Shown one piece after another: positions 25,329-33,583 of a stretch of 52,559 nucleotides of DNA; positions within the stretch are counted from its first letter, which is position 1, and each line of letters opens with the position of its first letter. The position numbers and the translations under genes were made by a program. Under the pieces are notes generated by a model that searched no databases, was not told the DNA's origin, and saw only the letters and a list, made by a program, of their open reading frames with translations. Source of the stretch: Lachnospiraceae bacterium (lineage in GTDB: Bacteria; Bacillota; Clostridia; Lachnospirales; Lachnospiraceae); the NCBI GenBank assembly GCA_910575555.1, contig CAJTFX010000032.1, forward strand, positions 1-52,559. The letters run 5' to 3'.

Positions 25329-26627
25329 ATGAATTGGAGAGATGAATACCGTCAGAAATGTGTGACGGCAGAAGAAGCGGTAAAGCATGTTAAATCTGGA
25401 GATCGTCTGGTGTTTTCCCACGCTGCCGGCGAAGCTACAACGATTACCGACGCCCTGGTGGGAAATAAAGAGCAGTATGAGAATGTGGAAATCGTTCATT
25501 ACATTCCCCTTGGAAAAGCTGAATACTGTCTGCCGGAGAATTCAAAGCATTTCAGACATAATACATTCTGTGCCGGCGGAAAGACAAGAGATGCAATTAA
25601 CGGCCCGAGAGGCGATTTTACTCCTGGATTTTTCTATGAAATGCCAACCTTTTTTGACGGCCCTCTGCCGGTGGACGTAGCCGTTGTTCAAACCTCAAGA
25701 CCGGATAAACATGGATATGTCAGCCTGGGATTGTCTGTTGACTATGCAAAACATGCGGTAGAAACAGCAAAAATGATAATTGTTGAGGCAAATGCCCAGT
25801 GTCCCCGTTCTCATGGAGATTGTTTCGTCCACATTTCTGATATTGACTATATTGTGGAAACAGACAGGCCCCTGATTGAGCTTCCGCCCACCAAGATCAC
25901 AGACGTGGAAAAAGCAATTGGCGAGCACTGCGCTTCCCTCGTAGAAGATGGCTGTACCCTGCAGTTAGGCATCGGCGCAATTCCGGATTCCGTACTTTTA
26001 TTTATGGATAAAAAGAAAGATCTGGGCCTTCACAGTGAAATGCTTTCCGACAGCATTGTTCCGCTGGTAGAGCAGGGCGTTTTAAACGGCAGGAAAAAAG
26101 GTTTAAATGAAGGACTTCTGGTTGCAGCTTTTGCTATGGGTACTCAGAGATTATATGATTTTATGGATGATAACCCAAGCGTATATATGGCTCCCATTAC
26201 TTATGTCAATGACCCCAGAGTCATTTCCAAAAATAATAAAGTGATTTCTGTAAATTCCTGTGTTCAGGTGGACTTCTTTGGTCAGGTTTGCGCAGAAAGT
26301 GTCGGACCAAGACAGATCAGCGGCGTTGGCGGCCAGGTAGACTTTGTACGCGGAGCAACCATGTGTCCGGGCGGAAAATCCATTATTGCCTGCACATCCA
26401 CAGCGGCAGGCGGAAAGATTTCCAAGATTGTTCCCTTCTTAGATCATGGCGCAGCCGTTACCACTTCCAGAAACGATGTAAATTACGTAGTAACAGAATA
26501 TGGTATCGCACATCTGAAAGGCAAGACTTTGAAACAGAGATCCAGAGCATTGATCAATATCGCTCACCCGGATTTCAGAGAACAGCTGAAGGATGAATTT
26601 GAAAAATTGTATCAGACTAAATTTTAA
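25329..26627 (+). CDS. Acetyl-CoA hydrolase/transferase-family CoA-transferase 2
   Basis: 432 residues from the ATG at 25329, chosen because AAAGGAGGT lies six bases before it; an upstream in-frame ATG at 25305 lacks one. Close in plan to 4-hydroxybutyrate CoA-transferase (about 438): likely catalytic Glu237 in LHSEM, LQLGIGAIPDSV and ISGVGGQVDFVRGA for CoA. It directly precedes the mutase genes, so it probably forms the CoA ester that the mutase uses, or exchanges CoA between substrate and product acids. The upstream region carries TATGATGATTATAAGG, loosely like the shared box. Confidence 0.9.
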   Translation: MNWRDEYRQKCVTAEEAVKHVKSGDRLVFSHAAGEATTITDALVGNKEQYENVEIVHYIPLGKAEYCLPENSKHFRHNTFCAGGKTRDAINGPRGDFTPGFFYEMPTFFDGPLPVDVAVVQTSRPDKHGYVSLGLSVDYAKHAVETAKMIIVEANAQCPRSHGDCFVHISDIDYIVETDRPLIELPPTKITDVEKAIGEHCASLVEDGCTLQLGIGAIPDSVLLFMDKKKDLGLHSEMLSDSIVPLVEQGVLNGRKKGLNEGLLVAAFAMGTQRLYDFMDDNPSVYMAPITYVNDPRVISKNNKVISVNSCVQVDFFGQVCAESVGPRQISGVGGQVDFVRGATMCPGGKSIIACTSTAAGGKISKIVPFLDHGAAVTTSRNDVNYVVTEYGIAHLKGKTLKQRSRALINIAHPDFREQLKDEFEKLYQTKF

Positions 26628-26664
26628 ACAGAAAACGAACAGCAGTTTTATAAGGAGGTAGCAT

Positions 26665-28368
26665 ATGGCTGAGAGCCGGAAAGAAGAAATTAATCTTGAC
26701 CGTGATGCGGATGGATTGGTTCGCGACGCAACACAAAGTCATATTAAAGTAAAAACCATTTACAGACCAGAGGATATTGCAGAGGATCAGTATGAGGAGG
26801 CGCTGGGCGATCCGGGAAGTTTTCCGTTTACCCGGGGTCTTTATAAAGAAATGTACAGAAACCGTTTATGGCTGAAGTCATTTATTGTAAGCTATGCGAC
26901 GCCGGAAGAAACAAATGAAGCATTTCGCGATTACATAAAGAATGGAATGAACGATCTTCGTCTCCTTTCTGATTTACCCATTCAGTCAGGAATTGATCCG
27001 GATCATCCGGCTTCCTGGAACAGCATGATGTGCGGAGGAATGTCAACTTATGCGATTAATGTTTATGAAAAAATGCTGGAAGGAATTCCACTGGAAGGCG
27101 TGACATTTGAACTGGCACATCAGAATGTTTCCTGCTCTATTTTCTTCCATGGCATGATTGTTGCCATGATGGAGAAAAGAGGGCTGGATGTTTCCAAACT
27201 GAAAGGAAATGGAATTGCTGATCCAATTCGTGCAAAGCTTGTGTATGCTTCCCCTGACTGGACCACAGAAATTAACCGCCGTGTCTGCCTGGACCATATT
27301 GAATATGCCATGAAGCATACGCCGAAATGGAAAGCCATTGCGCCAAACGGGGTAGATCCCTGCCAGGGCGGTATGAATGCATATCAGGAAATCGGTATGG
27401 TTTTAGCAGTTGCAAGACAGACCATCCGGGACTTAAAGGAGAGAGGCATTTCCATTGATGATTTTGGCAGCATGATCTGTTCTCTGGATGCGGAATCTGA
27501 TTTCTTCGAAACCATTGCAAAATTCAGGGCAATCCGCCGTATGTGGGCGCATATTGCTAAAGATGAACTGGGAGCAGCCACTGAAAAAGCCATGATGTTA
27601 AAGATTGGCATCCGTACTTCCGGATTATCCCTTCAGTGGCAGAAGCCTTTGAACAATGCAGCCCGTGTGACCCTGCAGATTTTAAGCTGTGTTCTGGGCG
27701 GCGTTGGTTCCATTGACGCCTCAAGTATTGACGAGGCCGTAGGGCTTCCGTCCTATGAAGCCAGAATGTTCAACCTGGATACCCAGCACATTATTACCCA
27801 TGAGGCGAATGTGCCTCTGGTAGCCGATCCCTTGGGCGGTTCTTATTATTTGGAGTGGATGACAGACAAGATTGAGAAAGAATGTCAGGCGTTCCTGGAT
27901 GAAATCGAAGAAAGAGGCGGCGTTTATGAATGTCTGGAAACCGGATGGCTCAATGCGGTTATGGAAGAAAACCGTCTGAAGATTCAGAGGGAAAAAGCAG
28001 AAGGCAAACGGTTGATTATAGGCGTCAATTCCTTTAAGGGAGAATCCGGGCCCATCAATAAAGAGATTGAAAACTGTGCGTATAAGGTTCCCACAGAGCA
28101 GATGCGCACCGATAAGATTCAGGAGTTAAATGAGTTTAAAGCCGCAAGAAATACAGAAAAACTTTATGATTGTTTCCGTAGGTTATATCTGGATACAAAG
28201 GAAGGCAGAAACGTTTCAAGAGCTATGATTGATGGTATTGCAGAAGGTATGACTATGGGTGAGATGGTTGGTATCGTCCGCCTTGGCTATCATATCAGCT
28301 ACGATCCATTAAATATGCTGCCAACCCCGGATTATGTTAAAGAAGCATTAAAGGAGTACTTATCATGA
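26665..28368 (+). CDS. B12-dependent acyl-CoA mutase, large (catalytic) subunit, divergent
   Basis: 567 residues: the TIM-barrel part of the methylmalonyl-CoA mutase family without the B12 domain, as in isobutyryl-CoA and 2-hydroxyisobutyryl-CoA mutases. Family segments are plain (FPFTRGLYKEMY, FRAIRRMWAHI, LSLQWQKPLNNAARVTLQ, DTQHIITHEANVPLVADPLGGSYYLE). The substrate-determining motif that reads W-TIRQYAGF in methylmalonyl-CoA mutase is WLKSFIVSY (69-77), putting Ile74 where Tyr stands. The GYH segment with the catalytic His is GVD (229-231). The isobutyryl and 2-hydroxyisobutyryl enzymes also keep the His, so this is likely a different carbon-skeleton mutase. The stop overlaps the small-subunit start by four bases (ATGA). 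Confidence 0.9.
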   Translation: MAESRKEEINLDRDADGLVRDATQSHIKVKTIYRPEDIAEDQYEEALGDPGSFPFTRGLYKEMYRNRLWLKSFIVSYATPEETNEAFRDYIKNGMNDLRLLSDLPIQSGIDPDHPASWNSMMCGGMSTYAINVYEKMLEGIPLEGVTFELAHQNVSCSIFFHGMIVAMMEKRGLDVSKLKGNGIADPIRAKLVYASPDWTTEINRRVCLDHIEYAMKHTPKWKAIAPNGVDPCQGGMNAYQEIGMVLAVARQTIRDLKERGISIDDFGSMICSLDAESDFFETIAKFRAIRRMWAHIAKDELGAATEKAMMLKIGIRTSGLSLQWQKPLNNAARVTLQILSCVLGGVGSIDASSIDEAVGLPSYEARMFNLDTQHIITHEANVPLVADPLGGSYYLEWMTDKIEKECQAFLDEIEERGGVYECLETGWLNAVMEENRLKIQREKAEGKRLIIGVNSFKGESGPINKEIENCAYKVPTEQMRTDKIQELNEFKAARNTEKLYDCFRRLYLDTKEGRNVSRAMIDGIAEGMTMGEMVGIVRLGYHISYDPLNMLPTPDYVKEALKEYLS

Positions 28369-28769
28369 GGAAAATTAGAATATTAGTGGCAAAAGTAGGC
28401 TGTGACATTCATGAAAGAGGCGCACTTACCATGATGACGGTATACCGTGATGCCGGAATGGAAACGATTTATACCGGACGTTTTCAGAGTGAAGAGGGCG
28501 TTGTAAACGCAGCGATTAACGAAAATGTTGATTTTATTTCTGTATCAGATTTAACAGGCAGTCTGGTGATTATCTGTAAGAAACTGATGGATGGTTTGAA
28601 AGAACAGGGAGCAGAGAATGATATTCATGTGATCTGCGGCGGAATCATTACGGACAGTGACAGAGAGCAGTTGGAGGCTATGGGTGTTCTGGGCGCATTC
28701 GGCACCGGATATCCGGCGGAAAAGACTGTGGAGTTTATTCAGGATTATATGAAAGATAAATTGGACTGA
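28365..28769 (+). CDS. B12-binding small subunit of the acyl-CoA mutase
   Basis: 134 residues. The cobalamin lower-ligand motif D-x-H-x-x-G is at residues 14-19 (DIHERG), with His16 expected to coordinate cobalt. The later segments SVSDLTGSLV (usual S-x-L) and VICGGIITDSD (usual GG) complete the B12 fold. It forms the active mutase with the large subunit encoded in the overlapping gene upstream. The start codon sits within an ATGA overlap, so synthesis is coupled. Confidence 0.95.
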   Translation: MRKIRILVAKVGCDIHERGALTMMTVYRDAGMETIYTGRFQSEEGVVNAAINENVDFISVSDLTGSLVIICKKLMDGLKEQGAENDIHVICGGIITDSDREQLEAMGVLGAFGTGYPAEKTVEFIQDYMKDKLD

Positions 28770-28800
28770 GCATGTTCAGTGGATGGATGAAGAGGTGCCT

Positions 28801-29745
28801 ATGGAAAAAAGTAAGATGCAGCAGTTAATGGATAAAATACTTTCAGGAGATCGCAGAGCTTTTGCCCAGGGAATATCTGTCATTGAAGACCGCAGAAAAG
28901 GCTGGCAGGAATTATTGAATGAAGCCTATAAAAATATGAATGATCACGCTCTTATTATTGGAATTACCGGTCCCGGAGGGGCCGGTAAATCCACATTAAC
29001 TGACAAGATTATTACAGAGTACCGAAAGCTGGGAAAAAAAGTCGGCGTGATTGCGGTTGATCCAAGCTCTCCATTTTCCGGAGGCGCTGTTCTTGGAGAC
29101 AGGGTTCGTATGGGAACGCATAATACAGATGCAAATGTATTTATCCGCAGTTTGGGCAGCAGAGGATGTATCGGCGGAATTTCTGAAGGAACGAAACGGG
29201 TGTTGTATTTGTTCAAAACATTTGATTTCGACGTGATTCTCGTGGAAAGCCTAGGGGTTGGGCAGGATGAGACGGAAATCACAAATTTTGTAGATGTGAC
29301 GTTGGTAGCTTTGGTACCGGGATTTGGCGATTCCATTCAGATGGCAAAAGCCGGCATACAGGAAATCGGAAACATTTTCATTGTGAATAAATCAGATCAC
29401 CCGGATGCGGAGCTTTTTACTAATCAATTGAAGTTTTCTTTCGGAGACATGCCTGTGGAAGAACGTCCTCCGATTATCAATACCGTGGCAAGCGAAGGAA
29501 AGGGAATGAATGAGCTGATGGGGGCTATAGCAGCCGTTGTTCCTAACGAATATGCCAGAAGAGAGGAAAAGGCCAGAAGAAGAATTCATATTGAAATTGA
29601 ATCGGAAGTACTGGAAAAAGTAATGGACATTACCAGAGACATTATAGTTCAGAAAGCGCAGATTGTCTTTGACAGTGAAAATAAAATTACTCCGTATGAT
29701 GTGGCGGCAGAGATGATTGAGGGTATTTCGTTTCAAGAAAAATAA
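28801..29745 (+). CDS. meaB: MeaB/ArgK-type G-protein chaperone of the B12 mutase
   Basis: 314 residues from the ATG at 28801; an in-frame ATG at 28783 would add six, and the choice is not firm because the GAGGTG between them is close to the later start. The P-loop GPGGAGKST is at 57-65, VDPSSPFSGGAVLGDRVRM and LVESLGVGQDETE are family signatures, and NKSDHPDA is the guanine-recognition segment. MeaB proteins gate loading of adenosylcobalamin onto acyl-CoA mutases and help to replace damaged cofactor. Position right after both mutase subunits supports that role. Confidence 0.93.
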   Translation: MEKSKMQQLMDKILSGDRRAFAQGISVIEDRRKGWQELLNEAYKNMNDHALIIGITGPGGAGKSTLTDKIITEYRKLGKKVGVIAVDPSSPFSGGAVLGDRVRMGTHNTDANVFIRSLGSRGCIGGISEGTKRVLYLFKTFDFDVILVESLGVGQDETEITNFVDVTLVALVPGFGDSIQMAKAGIQEIGNIFIVNKSDHPDAELFTNQLKFSFGDMPVEERPPIINTVASEGKGMNELMGAIAAVVPNEYARREEKARRRIHIEIESEVLEKVMDITRDIIVQKAQIVFDSENKITPYDVAAEMIEGISFQEK

Positions 29746-29771
29746 TGTTTGGTAAGAGGGAACAATTTAGA

Positions 29772-29848
29772 TTTGAATACGGACGGAATTGCAGAATTGC
29801 CCTTTCACGCGCAAATTAGGCAATCCGGCAGTTCTGTCCGTATCCAAA
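29772..29848. repeat. Long imperfect inverted repeat between meaB and thiolase genes
   Basis: TTTGAATACGGACGGAA near 29772 pairs with TTCTGTCCGTATCCAAA ending near 29848; an inner segment TTGCC / GGCAA extends the stem. There is no T-tract, so it is more likely a processing or stability element, or an operator, than a terminator. It lies 59 bases before the thiolase start. Confidence 0.6.
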
Positions 29849-29906
29849 TATAAAACGTCCGCTGCAGTACCAGGAATTTAATGAAAATACTAAGAGAGGT
29901 AATTAT

Positions 29907-31088
29907 ATGGAAACAAGAGAAGTATATATTGTATCGGCAGCGAGAACGCCAATCGGTGATTTTCGCGGGGCTCTTTCTCCTTTAGGTGTGGTAGAGCTTG
30001 GGAGTATTGTTGCGGAAGAAGTAATGAAACGGGCAGGGGTTGGAAAAGACTGTGTACAGGAAATTGTTGCGGGAATGATTTACAAGGGCGGCCAGAAAGG
30101 TAATCCGGCCCGGCAGATTCAAATTAAATGCGGATTTCCGGAAAGCGGTTATGCCTGCACCATTGATCAGCAATGCGGTTCTGGTATGCGCGCTATGGAG
30201 GTGCTTAGTCAGCAGATTATGTTGGGGAAAACAGAGGTAGGTCTGGCAATCGGGATGGAAAGCATGTCCAATGCGGCCTATGTGCTGACGAATGCCCGCA
30301 GTATCAGATCCGGGGATCAAAAGCTGATCGATACCATCACCTACGATGGTTTGAATTGTGCAATTTGTGATTATCATATGGGAAGAACGGCAGAAAATAT
30401 TGCGGAAAAATACGGCATTACACGTCAGGAACAGGATGAATTAGCCTATATGAGTCATCAAAGGGCTTTAAAAGCTCAGACAGAAGGTAAGTTTAAGGAT
30501 GAGATCGTGCCTGTAGCCATTACAGACCGAAAAGGAAGGGTTACGGTAGTAGAAAAGGACGAGCATCCCAAAAACAGCAGTCTGGAAACCCTTGGAAATC
30601 TTCCTGCTGTATTTAAAAAAGACGGAACAGTAACAGCGGGAAATGCCTCCGGAATTAATGACGGTGCAGCAGCTCTTTTGCTGATGAGCAAGGAAGCGGC
30701 AGAAAAATATCAGGTGAAGCCGATGGCAAAAATTGTGGGTACGGCGTCATTTGGCGTAGACCCTGCCTACATGGGGCTTGGGCCTGTCTATGCACTGCCC
30801 AAAGCAGCGGAATATGCCGGCCTTACACTGGATGATATTGAATACTTTGAGATCAACGAAGCCTTTGCGGCTCAGTTTATCGGCTGTGAACGTGAACTGA
30901 AGCTCAGCCGGGAGAAAGTGAACCTGAATGGCTCCGGCATTGCCCTTGGCCATCCCGTGGGAGCCACTGGCATACGTATTCTGGTGAGCCTTCTCTATGA
31001 AGGAAAACGGCAGAATATTACATATGGCGCAGCTTCATTATGTGTGGGAGGAGGGCCTGCCATAGCGTCTGTTCTTGAATTTTTATAA
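29907..31088 (+). CDS. Thiolase (acetyl-CoA acetyltransferase family)
   Basis: 393 residues, standard length. The acyl-accepting Cys90 is in QQCGSGMRAM, the second active segment NEAFAAQF is present, and GIALGHPVGATG and SLCVGGGPA near the end carry the His and second Cys. The enzyme cleaves a 3-oxoacyl-CoA with CoA or condenses two acyl-CoAs. As last gene of the locus it would give the final cleavage to acetyl-CoA plus a shorter acyl-CoA. No 3-hydroxyacyl-CoA dehydrogenase is encoded nearby, so the route to the 3-oxo compound is not complete in the window. An own promoter is possible after the inverted repeat. Confidence 0.94.
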   Translation: METREVYIVSAARTPIGDFRGALSPLGVVELGSIVAEEVMKRAGVGKDCVQEIVAGMIYKGGQKGNPARQIQIKCGFPESGYACTIDQQCGSGMRAMEVLSQQIMLGKTEVGLAIGMESMSNAAYVLTNARSIRSGDQKLIDTITYDGLNCAICDYHMGRTAENIAEKYGITRQEQDELAYMSHQRALKAQTEGKFKDEIVPVAITDRKGRVTVVEKDEHPKNSSLETLGNLPAVFKKDGTVTAGNASGINDGAAALLLMSKEAAEKYQVKPMAKIVGTASFGVDPAYMGLGPVYALPKAAEYAGLTLDDIEYFEINEAFAAQFIGCERELKLSREKVNLNGSGIALGHPVGATGIRILVSLLYEGKRQNITYGAASLCVGGGPAIASVLEFL

Positions 31089-31097
31089 ATAGAAACA

Positions 31098-31145
31098 AAT
31101 CCTTTGCTGCGGTAGAGTTTCAGCTGCAGCAGAGGATTTTTGTTT
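31098..31145 (+). terminator. Intrinsic terminator after the thiolase gene
   Basis: Stem AAATCCT-TGCTGC / GCAGCA-AGGATTT followed by TTTGTTTG, 10 bases after the stop codon. It ends the acyl-CoA locus. Confidence 0.8.
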
Positions 31146-31250
31146 GTCGGAAATTTAAGGGAAGTAATAACTTGCTAATTTTTATTCCTGATGTTAGTAT
31201 AAGACTGTAAGGGAATATTTTCTGAAAGATGGGGCGGGAGGTGACGGCAG

Positions 31251-32114
31251 GTGGCAGATATTCTTGAGGCAGTAAACATCAGGTGGCATCCTGGTTTTTA
31301 TGGTGCCGCAGAGCTTGAATTTTTATCAAACAAGGGGGATCTTGAATTTCAGAGAGAATTTAACCTGAGTAAAGAACCAATTCGGATGGATCTGCTGATT
31401 ATCAAGAAGCTTGCAGATGTTACGATACAAAATGAACTTGGACACATATTTAAGAAATTTAATGTTGTCGAATATAAAAATCCGGATGACGCCTTATCCA
31501 TAGACGATTATTATAAAACAGTAGGTTATGCCTGTATCTATAAAGGATTGGGAGAAACGGTAGACCAGATTCCGGCGGGAGAGCTTACAATTTCTATTTT
31601 CAGGGAAAGTTATCCAAGAGAACTGTTTGAAGCCATGAAAAATCTGGGACTGAAGATTAAGGAGCGTTATCCTGGAATATACTATATTAGCGGAAAGCAG
31701 GCGATGTTTGATACCCAGGTTGTGGTGACAAAACAGCTTGACAAGAAAACCCACAGTACCTTGCGTGTGTTATCAAAACATGTGAAAGAAGAGGATGTCA
31801 GGGCATTTATAGAGAAAGCTGTACAGATGTCTGAACCGGGAGACAGGAATAATGCAGATGCAGTCCTGCAGGTCAGTGTTTCTGCGAATAGGGAGATTTA
31901 TGAGGCAATCAGGAGGTGTGATAAAGCTATGTGTGATGCATTGAAGGAACTTATGAAAGAAGATTTTGAAAAGCAGGAGCGGGAAACAAAACAGGAAACA
32001 TTACTGGAAGCAATCCGGAATCTGATGGATACCATGAAGTGCAGTGCAGAGCAGGCAATGGCGGCATTGAAAATTCCGGATGCTGACAGGGGAAAATATA
32101 TTGCAAAATTATAA
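31251..32114 (+). CDS. Hypothetical protein, PD-(D/E)XK nuclease-like (Rpn/transposase-related)
   Basis: 287 residues from a GTG start with GGGAGGTG upstream. The segment RMDLLIIKK (about 46-54) followed by KKFNVVEYKNPDD (about 67-80) has the D...E-x-K spacing of PD-(D/E)XK enzymes, and such proteins are common and multi-copy in Lachnospiraceae. The C-terminal part is a charged helix with a short segment MKCSAEQAMAALKIP like the tail of Rpn-type recombination-promoting nucleases. No catalytic proof; I do not recognise a specific function. It lies between a terminator and the convergent AraC gene. Confidence 0.6.
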   Translation: MADILEAVNIRWHPGFYGAAELEFLSNKGDLEFQREFNLSKEPIRMDLLIIKKLADVTIQNELGHIFKKFNVVEYKNPDDALSIDDYYKTVGYACIYKGLGETVDQIPAGELTISIFRESYPRELFEAMKNLGLKIKERYPGIYYISGKQAMFDTQVVVTKQLDKKTHSTLRVLSKHVKEEDVRAFIEKAVQMSEPGDRNNADAVLQVSVSANREIYEAIRRCDKAMCDALKELMKEDFEKQERETKQETLLEAIRNLMDTMKCSAEQAMAALKIPDADRGKYIAKL

Positions 32115-32127
32115 AAGAATGGAAAAA

Positions 32128-33195
32128 TTAAGTTTGAACTCCTTTCATCTGACTCCGGTATTTTCCCGGCGTAACGCCGTATTTATTCTTGAACATCTTA
32201 TAAAAATGCGTACGGTTCGTAAAGCCAAGCTGCGTTTCAATGGCAGATATAGATTTATCTGTATCCGTCAGAAGAGATGCAGCTTTTTTCATCGTAAAAG
32301 TCAGGCCATAGTCATGCAGATTCATACCTGTATATTTATTGACAATGGCATTCAAATAATTTCCGCTGTAGCACAGGGTATGTTCCAGAGCAGATCTGGA
32401 CATGCGGCCGTCTGTTTCTTCCATCAGGTGCCCGATACGGGAAAACAAAAGCTGATCGGAACTGGAATGGAGCCTGACCGTACTGATATGATAGAATTGT
32501 TTGGTATCCAGATATTGAAAAAGCTCACAGATTACCCCTTTAATAATATAAGTGGAACCGAACTTCGGAAACATCATGGAGTGGATCAAAGCATCGGAGA
32601 GTTTCCACAGTTTTTCCAGATTCTTGCGGTTTTGAAAGGCCGGAAGAAAGTCCAGATAATTTTTCTCATTTTTCGACTGAATATTGGTATTCATAAACTG
32701 GAACACGGAATTGTCATAAGCGGTTTCTTCTTTCTGAAAATAAGCAGTCCGGTGGGATTCCAACAGTTCCTTAATAAAATTCACAGACAAACCGATAAAT
32801 AAAAGCTGTGCTTCTCCGATATATTTCTCGATATGAAGAATATTCTGGTTGATCAGACAGCAGGAGCCGGCAGGATACAGGTATTTTTTGTCCTCCAGCT
32901 TTTGCATGATGCTTCCTTTTAAAACGATCAGAAGCTCAAAAAAGCTGTGCTGATGCAGCGGACGGACATTGAACTTATGGAAATCTGAGACAATGCGGGA
33001 GGTATAGAAATAATCTTTATTGGGAGATACAGAAACTACATTATAGAAGTCTTTATCATCCTGAAGGCCGCTGCAGTAGGCGAGGGTCAGCTGTATCGGC
33101 GCAGACATATCGTAGTAAGCGTTGATGATACTGTCTGAGTTATGGATTTCCAGAATATTGCTTGTTTTTCCGGAACGTATTACTTTTTCATTCAT
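32128..33195 (-). CDS. AraC-family transcriptional regulator with cupin-like sensor
   Basis: 355 residues. The N-terminal half looks like a cupin sensor (HKFNVRPLHQHSFFELLIVLKGS), and the C-terminal 100 residues hold two helix-turn-helix units (HDYGLTFTMKKAASLLTDTDKSIS and IETQLGFTNRTHFYKMFKNKYGVTPGKYR). Such proteins usually activate a sugar uptake and hydrolase operon. The divergent neighbour is a truncated GPH sugar transporter joined to a glycoside hydrolase, so the original target was probably that sugar locus, now broken by a deletion. Confidence 0.9.
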   Translation of the reverse strand: MNEKVIRSGKTSNILEIHNSDSIINAYYDMSAPIQLTLAYCSGLQDDKDFYNVVSVSPNKDYFYTSRIVSDFHKFNVRPLHQHSFFELLIVLKGSIMQKLEDKKYLYPAGSCCLINQNILHIEKYIGEAQLLFIGLSVNFIKELLESHRTAYFQKEETAYDNSVFQFMNTNIQSKNEKNYLDFLPAFQNRKNLEKLWKLSDALIHSMMFPKFGSTYIIKGVICELFQYLDTKQFYHISTVRLHSSSDQLLFSRIGHLMEETDGRMSRSALEHTLCYSGNYLNAIVNKYTGMNLHDYGLTFTMKKAASLLTDTDKSISAIETQLGFTNRTHFYKMFKNKYGVTPGKYRSQMKGVQT

Positions 33196-33349
33196 AGCAG
33201 CCTTTCTAAGTCTTATTCACAAATATGATACTAAAAATGTGCATAGATAGACGTTTGTGACATTGTCGCTTTTGGTGAATATTGCTAAAATTTATCTATC
33301 TTAAGATAAAGTATATACATTATCGCCAATAAAGTAAAGGAGAAAACAA

Positions 33350-33583
33350 ATGAATGAAAAAAAGTATTTAAAATGGTATCAAAAAGTTGCCTATGGTTCC
33401 GGCGATATGGCGTCCAACTGCGGATATGCCCTGATTTCAAGTTTTGTTATGCTGTATCTTACCAATGCAGTAGGGCTTAACAGCGCGGTAATCGGAACTT
33501 TAATGATGGCTTCAAAATTACTGGATGGAGTGTCAGATATTTTCTTTGGGGGATTGATGGATAAGACCAGAAGCATTGGATGA
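33350..33583 (+). pseudogene. GPH-family sugar:cation symporter, N-terminal fragment
   Basis: 77 residues. The sequence (KVAYGSGDMASNCGYALIS and LLDGVSDIFFGGLMDKTRS) is the start of a GPH/MelB-type symporter, which should be about 450 residues long. The reading frame is lost just after LMDKTRS, where the sequence becomes that of a glycoside hydrolase. The remaining three quarters were removed by the same deletion that removed the front of the hydrolase. AAAGGAG precedes the ATG, so the truncated message is probably still made. Two membrane helices at most remain; no transport function is expected. Confidence 0.88.

Noticed and set aside
26665-28769. Straight annotation as methylmalonyl-CoA mutase
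   Set aside because: The family is right, but the signature TIRQYAG and GYH segments are absent by eye, so the specific name would be misleading.
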